A stretch of DNA of 7,302 bases from an uncultured Mesocricetibacter sp. (GTDB lineage: Bacteria > Pseudomonadota > Gammaproteobacteria > Enterobacterales > Pasteurellaceae), in assembly GCA_905373425.1 (NCBI GenBank), contig CAJPST010000114.1, forward strand, positions 1-7,302. Reading direction: 5' to 3'. Position 1 is the first letter of the stretch. Every line of letters starts with the position of its first letter. Positions 1-5,309 of this stretch are shown piece after piece. Below the pieces are notes generated by a model, which saw only the letters and a program-made list of their open reading frames with translations, searched no databases and was not told the DNA's origin. A program made the translations under genes and the position numbers.

Positions 1-1141
1 GCTGAACGCCTTTTGCCAATTGCACTGTGCCTGAAAGTGCAGTCAATTCTCCAGCTAACAGTTTAATTAGCGTAGATTTTCCCGCACCGTTTTTGCCGAG
101 TAAACCAATACGCGATCCCGGTACTAAATTAAGCTTGATTTTAGCCAAAATTTCCACCGCACTTTCACCTTCGCCATAACCTGCCGAAGCTTTATCAATC
201 ATCACTAACGGATTAGGCAGGGCTAACGGTTCACAAAACTGAAAGGTAAAGGGATTATCCACATGAGCAGGGGCGATAAGTTCCATGCGCTCCAATGCTT
301 TAATCCGACTTTGAGCCTGTTTCGCCTTGGTGGCTTTAGCTTTAAAGCGATCAATATATTTCTGCAGATGGGCAATTTTATCCTGTTGCTGGCGATATAA
401 AGCAGTTTGCTGTGAAAGCTTTTCAGCGCGCTGTAGTTCAAAAGAAGAATAATCGCCACTATATTCATTCAGTTCATGGTTTTCAATATGGAGAATTTTA
501 TTGACGATCGGATCGAGAAAATCACGGTCATGCGAAATCAGAATCAATGTGCCTTGATATTGCACTAACCAACGCTCCAACCAAATTACTGCGTCTAAAT
601 CCAAATGGTTGGTCGGCTCGTCTAACAATAGTAAATCGGAAGGACAGAGTAAAGCCTGAGCCAGATTCAAACGCATCCGCCAACCACCCGAAAATGATTT
701 GACCGGACGTAGCAACTCATCCTGCGCAAACCCTAAACCGTGCAATAAGGCTGCTGCTCGAGCTTGAATAGTCCAAGCATCAATAGTGTCTAGCTGCGCA
801 TGAATATGGGCGATTGCATTGCCATCATTATCAGCATTAGCTTGTTTCAATTGTTGTTGCAAAAGGCAATAAGTCCGATCGCCTTCTATCACGTAATCCA
901 ATGCGGAAATACCCAGAGCGGGCGTTTCCTGATTCACCCATGCTAATTTCCAACTTGCAGGGTAACTGACATCTCCCCCCTCAGCCGCAATTTCTTGCTT
1001 TAATAAAGCAAACAGGGAGGATTTACCACAACCGTTTTTACCTACTAAGCCAATTTTTTGTTGCGGATTGATCGTGGCATTGGCATTTTCCAGTAAAATT
1101 GACTGACCGCGTTTTAAGGTTAAATTTGAGAAAAAAATCAT
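1..1141 (-). CDS. yheS: ABC-F family ATPase YheS, N-terminal 380 codons (3' end beyond window)
   Basis: This is a soluble tandem-ATPase protein of the ABC-F family, whose members act on ribosomes and have no membrane domain. The reading frame starts at ATG 1141 and runs off the left edge. Visible parts are the first Walker A GKNGCGKSS (residues 34-42), ABC signature SFSGGWRMRL (149-158), Walker B LLLLDEPTNHLDLD (170-183), switch His in SHDRDFLD (203-210), the charged interdomain linker (about 235-290, with KAKATKAKQAQSRIKALERMELIAP-type sequence) and the second Walker A GKNGAGKST (349-357). The second signature and the C-terminal region are outside the window. Near-continuous agreement with remembered E. 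coli YheS (about 637 aa) supports YheS rather than Uup or EttA. Residues 324-334 are a few residues longer than in E. coli because a DNA uptake sequence there encodes ESAVE. No Shine-Dalgarno sequence is seen before the ATG. The gene is divergent from marC. Identity is very sure; the exact molecular role of YheS is less settled. Confidence 0.95.
   Translation of the reverse strand, partial: MIFFSNLTLKRGQSILLENANATINPQQKIGLVGKNGCGKSSLFALLKQEIAAEGGDVSYPASWKLAWVNQETPALGISALDYVIEGDRTYCLLQQQLKQANADNDGNAIAHIHAQLDTIDAWTIQARAAALLHGLGFAQDELLRPVKSFSGGWRMRLNLAQALLCPSDLLLLDEPTNHLDLDAVIWLERWLVQYQGTLILISHDRDFLDPIVNKILHIENHELNEYSGDYSSFELQRAEKLSQQTALYRQQQDKIAHLQKYIDRFKAKATKAKQAQSRIKALERMELIAPAHVDNPFTFQFCEPLALPNPLVMIDKASAGYGEGESAVEILAKIKLNLVPGSRIGLLGKNGAGKSTLIKLLAGELTALSGTVQLAKGVQ
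35..43 (+). repeat. Degenerate DNA uptake sequence (one mismatch)
   Basis: AAGTGCAGT differs from the Hin-type uptake core AAGTGCGGT at one base. It lies in the yheS coding region about 110 bp from an exact copy. It may be a decayed site or chance. Confidence 0.3.
156..164 (-). repeat. DNA uptake sequence (Hin-type) inside yheS
   Basis: An exact AAGTGCGGT lies on the minus strand, in the coding direction of yheS, and encodes part of ESAVE. This 9-bp core is the signal used for self-DNA recognition during natural transformation in the Haemophilus-type branch of the Pasteurellaceae. Confidence 0.85.
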
Positions 1142-1142
1142 C

Positions 1143-1163
1143 GTAAATGTAAATTAATGTAAA
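1143..1163 (+). promoter_or_regulatory. Putative CpxR-type direct-repeat site between yheS and marC
   Basis: Three GTAAA direct repeats lie here (1143-1147, 1149-1153, 1159-1163). The last two give GTAAA-TTAAT-GTAAA, which matches the CpxR consensus GTAAA-N5-GTAAA known from E. coli. The site touches the yheS start on one side and sits just upstream of a TAGAAT -10-like hexamer (1172-1177) that could serve marC, covering where its -35 would be. An identical 19-bp copy occurs upstream of hup (2312-2330). The match is seen directly; binding by CpxR is inferred. Confidence 0.45.
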
Positions 1164-1171
1164 TTTTAGTG

Positions 1172-1177
1172 TAGAAT
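1172..1177 (+). promoter_or_regulatory. Possible marC -10 element
   Basis: TAGAAT lies about 50 nt before the marC start codon. No good -35 is found at 16-18 nt upstream; that position is occupied by the GTAAA repeats. An activator-dependent promoter would fit this, but the region is so AT-rich that other -10 choices exist. Confidence 0.35.
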
Positions 1178-1227
1178 ACAAAATATAAATAATATTGCTA
1201 TTTTCTCTTTTTTAGGTGGTTTTGCCA

Positions 1228-1845
1228 ATGTTTGATTCACTGGTTGTTCAATTTGTTGTGTTATGGGCGGTTATTGACCCTATCGGTTCGGTGCCGGTGT
1301 ATTTAACCAAAACTATTGGCTTGCCATTAGAAGATCGCCGTAAAATTGCATTAAAAGCGGTTTTGATTTCTGCCGGTATTTTATTATTCTTCTTAGTTGC
1401 CGGGCAGGCACTATTAGAGGCAATGCAAATCCCATTAACCGCTTTTCAGATTGCCGGTGGATTGGTTCTTTTATTATTTGCACTGACTATGATTTTCGGC
1501 GAAGGTAAGCCCGAACAGGAAATGAAAATGACGGCAAGTCTCAGTGAACTGGCCGTGTATCCTTTAGCAGTGCCGTCCATTGCCTCTCCCGGTGCAATGA
1601 TGGCAATTGTACTGCTGACCGATAATCACCGTTTCAGTTTTGATGACCAGCTTATTACCGCGTTAATAATGCTGTCTATTTTATTCATTACTTATTTGTT
1701 GTTTGTAATCGCCAATCGTATTCAGCGGGTAATTGGTAACACGGGTGCGGCGGTAATCAGCCGTGTAATGGGATTAATTCTAGCTGCAGTTGCGGTAAAC
1801 AATATGTTAGTAGGAATTCGGGATTTCTTTACTCAAGTAAACTAA
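1228..1845 (+). CDS. MarC family integral membrane protein (YhgN-like)
   Basis: This is an inner-membrane protein of the MarC/UPF0056 family, whose members have about six membrane helices and no firmly established function; the old multiple-antibiotic-resistance link for MarC itself was not upheld. From ATG 1228 the product is 205 residues, normal for the family. Hydrophobic segments lie at about 4-28, 42-62, 70-91, 108-131, 142-163 and 172-196. Family-like motifs are IDPIGSVPVY (16-25), the Pro-rich AVPSIASPGAMMAIVLL (114-130) and SRVMGLILAAVAVNNMLVGI (178-197). The ATG at 1228 is preferred over an in-frame GTG at 1216 because AGGTGG (1214-1219) sits 8 nt before the ATG and overlaps the GTG. 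The gene appears monocistronic and converges on hup. It may be controlled through the GTAAA repeats upstream. Family assignment is strong; the specific symbol (marC or yhgN) is left open. Confidence 0.9.
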   Translation: MFDSLVVQFVVLWAVIDPIGSVPVYLTKTIGLPLEDRRKIALKAVLISAGILLFFLVAGQALLEAMQIPLTAFQIAGGLVLLLFALTMIFGEGKPEQEMKMTASLSELAVYPLAVPSIASPGAMMAIVLLTDNHRFSFDDQLITALIMLSILFITYLLFVIANRIQRVIGNTGAAVISRVMGLILAAVAVNNMLVGIRDFFTQVN

Positions 1846-1900
1846 AGGACAGACCAAGTAAAGTAGCTAATAAAAGACATAATAAAGTGAGAGCAAACAA

Positions 1901-1933
1901 AAAAGGTTGGATAATCATTTCATCCAACCTTTT
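1901..1933. terminator. Bidirectional intrinsic terminator between marC and hup
   Basis: A perfect 12-bp stem (1901-1912 AAAAGGTTGGAT with 1922-1933 ATCCAACCTTTT) closes a 9-nt loop. On the plus strand it is followed by TTTTAATTTTT, which suits marC. On the minus strand the stem ends in TTTTTTG, which suits hup, whose stop lies 21 bp away. One hairpin serving two convergent genes is common in compact genomes. Confidence 0.9.
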
Positions 1934-1954
1934 AATTTTTATCTAAACAAATTC

Positions 1955-2233
1955 TTACTTGCTGTTTACTGCGTCTTTTAGTGCTTTGCCGGAAACGAAT
2001 GCTGGAACATTAGAGGCTTTAATTTTAATTTCTGCACCAGTTTGCGGGTTACGACCGGTACGAGCTTTACGGGCGTTAACTTTGAATGTACCAAAGCCGA
2101 TTAATTGAACCGGATCGCCTGCTTTTAAGCTCGCCGTGATTGCTTCTAGCGTAGCTTCTAATGCTGCTTTAGCCTGCTTCTTATTTAATTCTGCAGAACT
2201 TGCAATTGCATCGATTAAATCTGTTTTATTCAT
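1955..2233 (-). CDS. hup: DNA-binding protein HU
   Basis: This is a small histone-like protein that binds and bends DNA as a dimer and shapes the nucleoid. The 92-residue product is close to the usual 90. It shows the N-terminal helical dimerisation part MNKTDLIDAIASSAELNKKQAKAAL, then GFGTF (46-50), the beta-arm RTGRNPQTG (58-66) with the intercalating proline P63, and the C-terminal VPAFVSGKALKDAV (76-89). The start is supported by AAAGGTG about 7 nt upstream of the ATG. The position next to yjaG and hemE matches E. coli hupA, so this is the hupA-position orthologue; many Pasteurellaceae carry a single hup. A TTGGTT-17-TATAAC promoter precedes it, and a CpxR-like box lies further upstream. 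The last residues (VNSK) extend slightly past the E. coli end. Confidence 0.97.
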   Translation of the reverse strand: MNKTDLIDAIASSAELNKKQAKAALEATLEAITASLKAGDPVQLIGFGTFKVNARKARTGRNPQTGAEIKIKASNVPAFVSGKALKDAVNSK

Positions 2234-2255
2234 AATTTAGCACCTTTAAATGTTT

Positions 2256-2284
2256 GTTATACTTAACTTTATCATTTCAACCAA
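2256..2284 (-). promoter_or_regulatory. Predicted sigma70 promoter of hup
   Basis: On the minus strand, TTGGTT (2284-2279) is separated by 17 nt from TATAAC (2261-2256). Transcription would start near 2249, leaving a leader of about 16 nt that carries the AAAGGTG ribosome site. Spacing is ideal and both hexamers are reasonable. Confidence 0.6.
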
Positions 2285-2311
2285 ACTATAAAATACGACT
2301 GAAATGAAAAC

Positions 2312-2330
2312 TGTAAATTAATGTAAATTT
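2312..2330 (+). promoter_or_regulatory. Putative CpxR-type site upstream of hup
   Basis: TGTAAATTAATGTAAATTT contains GTAAA (2313-2317) and GTAAA (2323-2327) separated by TTAAT. It is identical over 19 bp to 1148-1166. It lies about 70 bp upstream of the predicted hup start point, a distance compatible with activation or modulation. It is oriented opposite to hup, in the yjaG-hup gap. Confidence 0.45.
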
Positions 2331-2411
2331 CCAGCTGAAAGAATACTAATACAATTTAAATCAGAAAGCAAAGAAAGTTATGTAAAAAAGTTTAAAATTA
2401 GTGAAAATTTA

Positions 2412-3005
2412 TTATTTTTGCTGAATTTCTATACCAAGATTCGAAGTCCCTAGGCTACGGAGCTCGTTTTTCAGTCCTGCTATCAGCTCAATATCCCGCT
2501 CCTCACAATCGTTGAGAGCACGATAAATCTGCCATTGCGCATCCAATTCTTGCACCATCTCCTCGCTTTCTTTTAGTTCTTTTTCAGAAAATTCACGCTC
2601 GTTCTGAGTCTCCAGTGATACCGTGACGGTTTGCAAAGAAATTTGGCTCAATTTTATTGCCTGTTCCAAAGTAGAGCCGGCAATAATGGCATGTAGCAGT
2701 TCGGATAAAGCTTCACAAGCATCTAATGCCGGCACAACGCCGAAAAAGTCGTAATCATTCACATCGGGAATAATGTTTTCCAACTTTTCCAATTGATTTT
2801 CAAAGTTTATTTTTGCATTCTTCACGATTAAATATTCCCACACCAAATTGAGAATATTCTGATAGGTTTTCGCCTGTTCGGGCTGCTCGGTCATTTGGCA
2901 AAACAAATAATAATTCGGGTACATACGCTCACATAAACTTGCCATAAATGCCAAGTGTTGCCAGCTTTCAAAATGTTCCAAACGTTTATGAATAGGATTT
3001 CTCAT
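2412..3005 (-). CDS. yjaG: DUF416 family protein YjaG
   Basis: This is a conserved gammaproteobacterial protein of unknown function, 197 residues here against 196 in E. coli. It begins MRNPIHKRLEHFESWQHLAFMASLCERMYPNYYLFCQ and ends with the conserved ECEERDIELIAGLKNELR (about 169-186) and the tail LGIEIQQK. It is predicted soluble and mostly helical, with no signal peptide. The start at 3005 is chosen because homology begins there and GGTGA lies 7 nt upstream. The frame stays open to 3095, but that stretch overlaps the end of hemE out of frame and has no family resemblance. It lies 19 nt after hemE and is very likely co-transcribed with it. The gap holds a DNA uptake sequence whose GGT forms part of the ribosome site. 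Position between hemE and hup is conserved; function should not be inferred from that alone. Confidence 0.93.
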   Translation of the reverse strand: MRNPIHKRLEHFESWQHLAFMASLCERMYPNYYLFCQMTEQPEQAKTYQNILNLVWEYLIVKNAKINFENQLEKLENIIPDVNDYDFFGVVPALDACEALSELLHAIIAGSTLEQAIKLSQISLQTVTVSLETQNEREFSEKELKESEEMVQELDAQWQIYRALNDCEERDIELIAGLKNELRSLGTSNLGIEIQQK

Positions 3006-3014
3006 TATTTTTTC

Positions 3015-3023
3015 ACCGCACTT
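3015..3023 (-). repeat. DNA uptake sequence in the hemE-yjaG junction
   Basis: An exact AAGTGCGGT on the minus strand fills about half of the 19-nt gap between hemE and yjaG. Its final GGT plus the next GA forms GGTGA, the only plausible Shine-Dalgarno sequence for yjaG, 7 nt before its ATG. Confidence 0.88.
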
Positions 3024-3024
3024 T

Positions 3025-4089
3025 TTATTGATGATAAGGTTTGGAATAGCAATGTACGGCATCAACCAAAATCTTCGGAGCTTCCGACGGTACATCCTGA
3101 TGAATACCGTGCCCTAGGTTAAACACATGACCGCTGCCGTTGCCAAAATCTTGCAGAATCTGCCGTACTTCCTGTTCAATCCGAGCTTGTGGTGCATATA
3201 AGACTGATGGATCCATATTGCCCTGCAACGCTACTTTATGCCCAATCCGTGCTTTAGCTTCAGCAAGGTTAACCGTCCAGTCTAAGCCGACCGCATCACA
3301 GCCGGTATTTGCAATGGCTTCCAACCATAAACCACCACCTTTAGTGAATAGCGTCACCGGCACTTTACGCCCCTCGTTTTCACGAATCAGCCCATCTACG
3401 ATTTTATGCATATATTGTAAGGAAAAATCTGCATAATCACGATGTGCCAATACGCCACCCCAAGTGTCGAAAATCATCACTGCTTGTGCACCCGCTTTAA
3501 TTTGCGCATTTAGATACAGGGTTACTGCGCTCGCCAGTTTGTCTAATAACAAATGCAATGTGTGTGGTTCCGCATAAAGCATCTTTTTAATTTTCGTAAA
3601 GGCTTTACTACTACCACCTTCTACCATATAAGTGGCTAACGTCCAAGGACTGCCTGAAAATCCGATTAAAGGCACTTCCCCTTTTAGTTCACGCCGAATG
3701 GTACGCACTGCGTTCATAACATATTGTAATTCTATTTCGGGATCGAAAACGGGTAAACTTTCGACCGCACTTTTACAGGTAATCGGCCGCGCAAATTTAG
3801 GCCCTTCACCCACTCCGAAGCTCAAACCTAACCCCATTGCGTCCGGCACAGTCAAAATATCGGAAAACAAAATAGCAGCATCCAGTTCATAGCGACGCAA
3901 CGGTTGCAACGTTACTTCACAAGCTAATTCCGCATTACGACAAAGCGACATAAAATCCCCTGCCTGTGCACGGGTGGCTTTATATTCAGGCAAATAACGC
4001 CCCGCTTGTCGCATCATCCAAATCGGAGTCATATCCACAGGCTCACGTAACAGGGCTTTTAAATAACGATCATTTTTTAGCACTGACAT
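3025..4089 (-). CDS. hemE: Uroporphyrinogen decarboxylase
   Basis: This cytosolic heme-pathway enzyme removes the four acetate carboxyls of uroporphyrinogen III to give coproporphyrinogen III without a cofactor. The 354 residues equal the E. coli length. Signatures are PIWMMRQAGRYLPEY (22-36, with the substrate-binding arginines), FSDIL (75-79, conserved Asp77), GFSGSPWTLATYMVEGG (143-159, with Tyr154), FDTWGG (207-212) and FNLGHGIHQDVP (323-334, conserved His327). AAGGA lies 7-8 nt before the ATG. It is separated from nudC by an uptake-sequence terminator, so it probably has its own promoter in the short AT-rich gap or depends on read-through; it then runs into yjaG. In E. coli nfi lies between hemE and yjaG; it is absent here. 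Codons 106-109 (KSAV) are an uptake sequence. Confidence 0.98.
   Translation of the reverse strand: MSVLKNDRYLKALLREPVDMTPIWMMRQAGRYLPEYKATRAQAGDFMSLCRNAELACEVTLQPLRRYELDAAILFSDILTVPDAMGLGLSFGVGEGPKFARPITCKSAVESLPVFDPEIELQYVMNAVRTIRRELKGEVPLIGFSGSPWTLATYMVEGGSSKAFTKIKKMLYAEPHTLHLLLDKLASAVTLYLNAQIKAGAQAVMIFDTWGGVLAHRDYADFSLQYMHKIVDGLIRENEGRKVPVTLFTKGGGLWLEAIANTGCDAVGLDWTVNLAEAKARIGHKVALQGNMDPSVLYAPQARIEQEVRQILQDFGNGSGHVFNLGHGIHQDVPSEAPKILVDAVHCYSKPYHQ
3764..3772 (-). repeat. DNA uptake sequence inside hemE
   Basis: An exact AAGTGCGGT in the hemE coding strand specifies K-S-A-V (residues 106-109), a typical way such a site is tolerated in coding sequence. Confidence 0.88.
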
Positions 4090-4138
4090 TTATTCTTCCT
4101 TTATATTATGGCTTATCTTAAAAACGGCGAAAAAAACG

Positions 4139-4147
4139 ACCGCACTT
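4139..4147 (-). repeat. DNA uptake sequence, left arm of the inverted pair
   Basis: Exact AAGTGCGGT on the minus strand; it pairs with the copy at 4163-4171. Confidence 0.9.
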
Positions 4148-4162
4148 TTTTGGTTTAATTCC

Positions 4163-4171
4163 AAGTGCGGT
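4163..4171 (+). repeat. DNA uptake sequence, right arm of the inverted pair
   Basis: Exact AAGTGCGGT on the plus strand, the only exact plus-oriented copy seen in the window. Confidence 0.9.
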
Positions 4172-4200
4172 CATTATAAAGGGAATTTTTCTATTTGTAT

Positions 4201-4983
4201 TTATCTTTCTCGCCGGCACAGCTCCAACGTAGTCTGAATCAACTTCAACGCAATGGTGCCTTCAGGCGGTAAATTAGGCAACGGTTCGTCGCAACGGAAC
4301 CATCGCGCATCATGAATTTCAGATTCCTGCAGGCGGATTTCACCGCTGTCATATTCAGCAAGAAAGCCCACCATTTGTGAATTTGGAAATGCCCAAGGTT
4401 GGCTGCCGAAATAGCGAATGTTTTTCACCAGCACACCAGTTTCTTCAAATACTTCTCGTCTAACGGTTTGTTCAAACGTCTCTCCCACCTCCACAAAGCC
4501 AGCCAAAGTAGTATACATTAAGGAATCCTGATGACGTTTATGACAAGCCAGCAAAATTTCGTTTTTTCGTCGCACCGCCACAATAATTGAAGGACAAATC
4601 ACAGGATACATGCGATAACGACAAGCCTCATTTTCACACTGCACCGCCCATTCGTCTTGGGGTATCGAAGTTTTATGCCCACATTTACCACAAAATCGAT
4701 GGGTTTTGAAAAAATGGTTTAGCTCGACACCACGATTAAGCAAATTAAAGCTGCGCTCGGGCAAATGCAATTGATCCCGCAGAGAAAAATATTCCCGCTC
4801 GTCCGCCTGCTCTTCCACCAACCATAACGGTTGCTGTTCCAGCTCGCCGATAACTATCGCTCTCAATCCCTGCAAAGACCAATCTTTCGCTTTGCCATTG
4901 GGTAATTGACCATTAATTAAATGAATTGCCGAACTGTGAGTAAACAGCCAAAAACCAAAATCTTCAGGTTGAATAGGTTGCAT
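4201..4983 (-). CDS. nudC: NADH pyrophosphatase / NAD-cap RNA hydrolase NudC
   Basis: This Nudix hydrolase splits NAD(H) into NMN(H) and AMP and removes NAD caps from RNA 5' ends in bacteria. At 260 residues it is close to the E. coli 257. The N-terminal domain is followed by a four-cysteine zinc site (C98, C101, C116, C121). The Nudix box runs from G162 to V184: GFVEVGE, seven residues, then REVFEETGV, fitting GX5EX7REUXEEXGU without exception. Behind it comes SQPWAFPNS (194-202), the NADH-class motif (usually SQPWPFPxS), which separates NudC from other Nudix enzymes. AAGGA lies about 7 nt before the ATG. The gene has its own promoter (5024-5052) and a terminator after it, so it is probably transcribed alone. 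All catalytic residues are present. Confidence 0.97.
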   Translation of the reverse strand: MQPIQPEDFGFWLFTHSSAIHLINGQLPNGKAKDWSLQGLRAIVIGELEQQPLWLVEEQADEREYFSLRDQLHLPERSFNLLNRGVELNHFFKTHRFCGKCGHKTSIPQDEWAVQCENEACRYRMYPVICPSIIVAVRRKNEILLACHKRHQDSLMYTTLAGFVEVGETFEQTVRREVFEETGVLVKNIRYFGSQPWAFPNSQMVGFLAEYDSGEIRLQESEIHDARWFRCDEPLPNLPPEGTIALKLIQTTLELCRRER

Positions 4984-5023
4984 TGCGTTTCCTTAATGTT
5001 ATTACAATGTTTTAATATCTAAT

Positions 5024-5052
5024 ATTATAAAAGAAATTAAATTTTTTGACGA
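5024..5052 (-). promoter_or_regulatory. Predicted sigma70 promoter of nudC
   Basis: On the minus strand TCGTCA (5052-5047) lies 17 nt from a perfect TATAAT (5029-5024). Transcription would begin near 5017, giving a leader of about 34 nt. The spacing is consensus and the -35 has four of six consensus bases. Confidence 0.65.
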
Positions 5053-5145
5053 GAATTCAGATATAAAACCTAAAGAAAACAGCACTAGACCATTCATCTT
5101 TCTATCCCGAATATGACATCAGCAAGTGCTTGAATAAAAATATTT

Positions 5146-5166
5146 GCTCGGATAAAATATCCGAGC
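5146..5166 (-). terminator. Orphan hairpin, possible minus-strand terminator
   Basis: GCTCGGATA (5146-5154) and TATCCGAGC (5158-5166) form a perfect 9-bp stem with a 3-nt loop. On the minus strand it is followed by AAATATTTTTATT, a broken T-run; on the plus strand no T-run follows. No gene upstream on the minus strand explains it. It could block antisense transcription from reaching nudC, end a small RNA, or be left over from a lost gene. Confidence 0.45.
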
Positions 5167-5237
5167 CCATTATCGTGAATAATGCAATAGAAACAATTGT
5201 ATATTTATGTAAATTAGACAAATTAAATAATTTTTGC

Positions 5238-5266
5238 TTGATTTCGATTTTTTCCTTTGCTAGTAT
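5238..5266 (+). promoter_or_regulatory. Predicted extended -10 promoter of the surface lipoprotein
   Basis: TTGATT (5238-5243), a 17-nt spacer and TAGTAT (5261-5266) preceded by TGC (5258-5260), an extended -10 element. Transcription should start near 5273, about 113 nt before the ATG. TTGC (5257-5260) and GCAA (5269-5272) form an inverted repeat straddling the -10, a possible repressor site. Confidence 0.7.
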
Positions 5267-5275
5267 TCGCAATCA

Positions 5276-5309
5276 GAAAGGCTATATCTAGCCTTTTGTA
5301 TACAAAAGG
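5276..5309 (+). promoter_or_regulatory. Two overlapping, mutually exclusive leader hairpins / palindromic operator
   Basis: Hairpin 1 pairs AAAGGCTA (5277-5284) with TAGCCTTT (5289-5296) around a 4-nt loop, 8 bp plus a possible G-U pair. Hairpin 2 is the perfect 18-bp palindrome CCTTTTGTATACAAAAGG (5292-5309), a 7-bp RNA stem with loop TATA. Both use 5292-5297, so only one can form at a time. The element begins at about +4 of the predicted mRNA. It could be an RNA switch, a 5'-end stabiliser, or, as DNA, the operator of a dimeric repressor. I do not recognise it as a known riboswitch. Confidence 0.5.

Larger units (their letters stand above)
4131..4172 (-). terminator. nudC terminator formed by two inverted DNA uptake sequences
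   Basis: GACCGCACTT (4138-4147) and AAGTGCGGTC (4163-4172) are exact inverted copies extended by one base, making a 10-bp stem around a 15-nt loop that can pair further through its T- and A-rich ends. Read leftward after nudC, the stem is followed by G then seven T (to 4130), a good intrinsic terminator 30 nt past the nudC stop. Paired uptake sequences doubling as terminators are a known habit of Haemophilus-type genomes. Confidence 0.85.

Noticed and set aside
223..468. Open frame of 81 codons on the minus strand
   Set aside because: It lies wholly inside yheS in another frame, and the yheS frame is confirmed by continuous family motifs.
1216..1227. GTG at 1216 as the marC start
   Set aside because: The GTG overlaps the AGGTGG ribosome site that is well spaced for the ATG at 1228.
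3006..3095. Thirty-codon N-terminal extension of yjaG
   Set aside because: It overlaps the hemE 3' end out of frame, has no resemblance to DUF416, and the ATG at 3005 has a good ribosome site.
3140..3436. Open frame of 98 codons on the plus strand
   Set aside because: It is antisense to hemE, and its sequence is only the reverse reading of conserved hemE codons.
3632..3892. Open frame of 86 codons on the plus strand
   Set aside because: It is antisense to hemE, with no ribosome site or family resemblance.
5168..5184. CATTAT-N5-ATAATG as a Fur box for the lipoprotein
   Set aside because: It does not follow the GATAAT-type hexamer arrangement and lies about 55 bp upstream of the -35, too far for simple Fur repression. 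Iron control is therefore not supported by this sequence.
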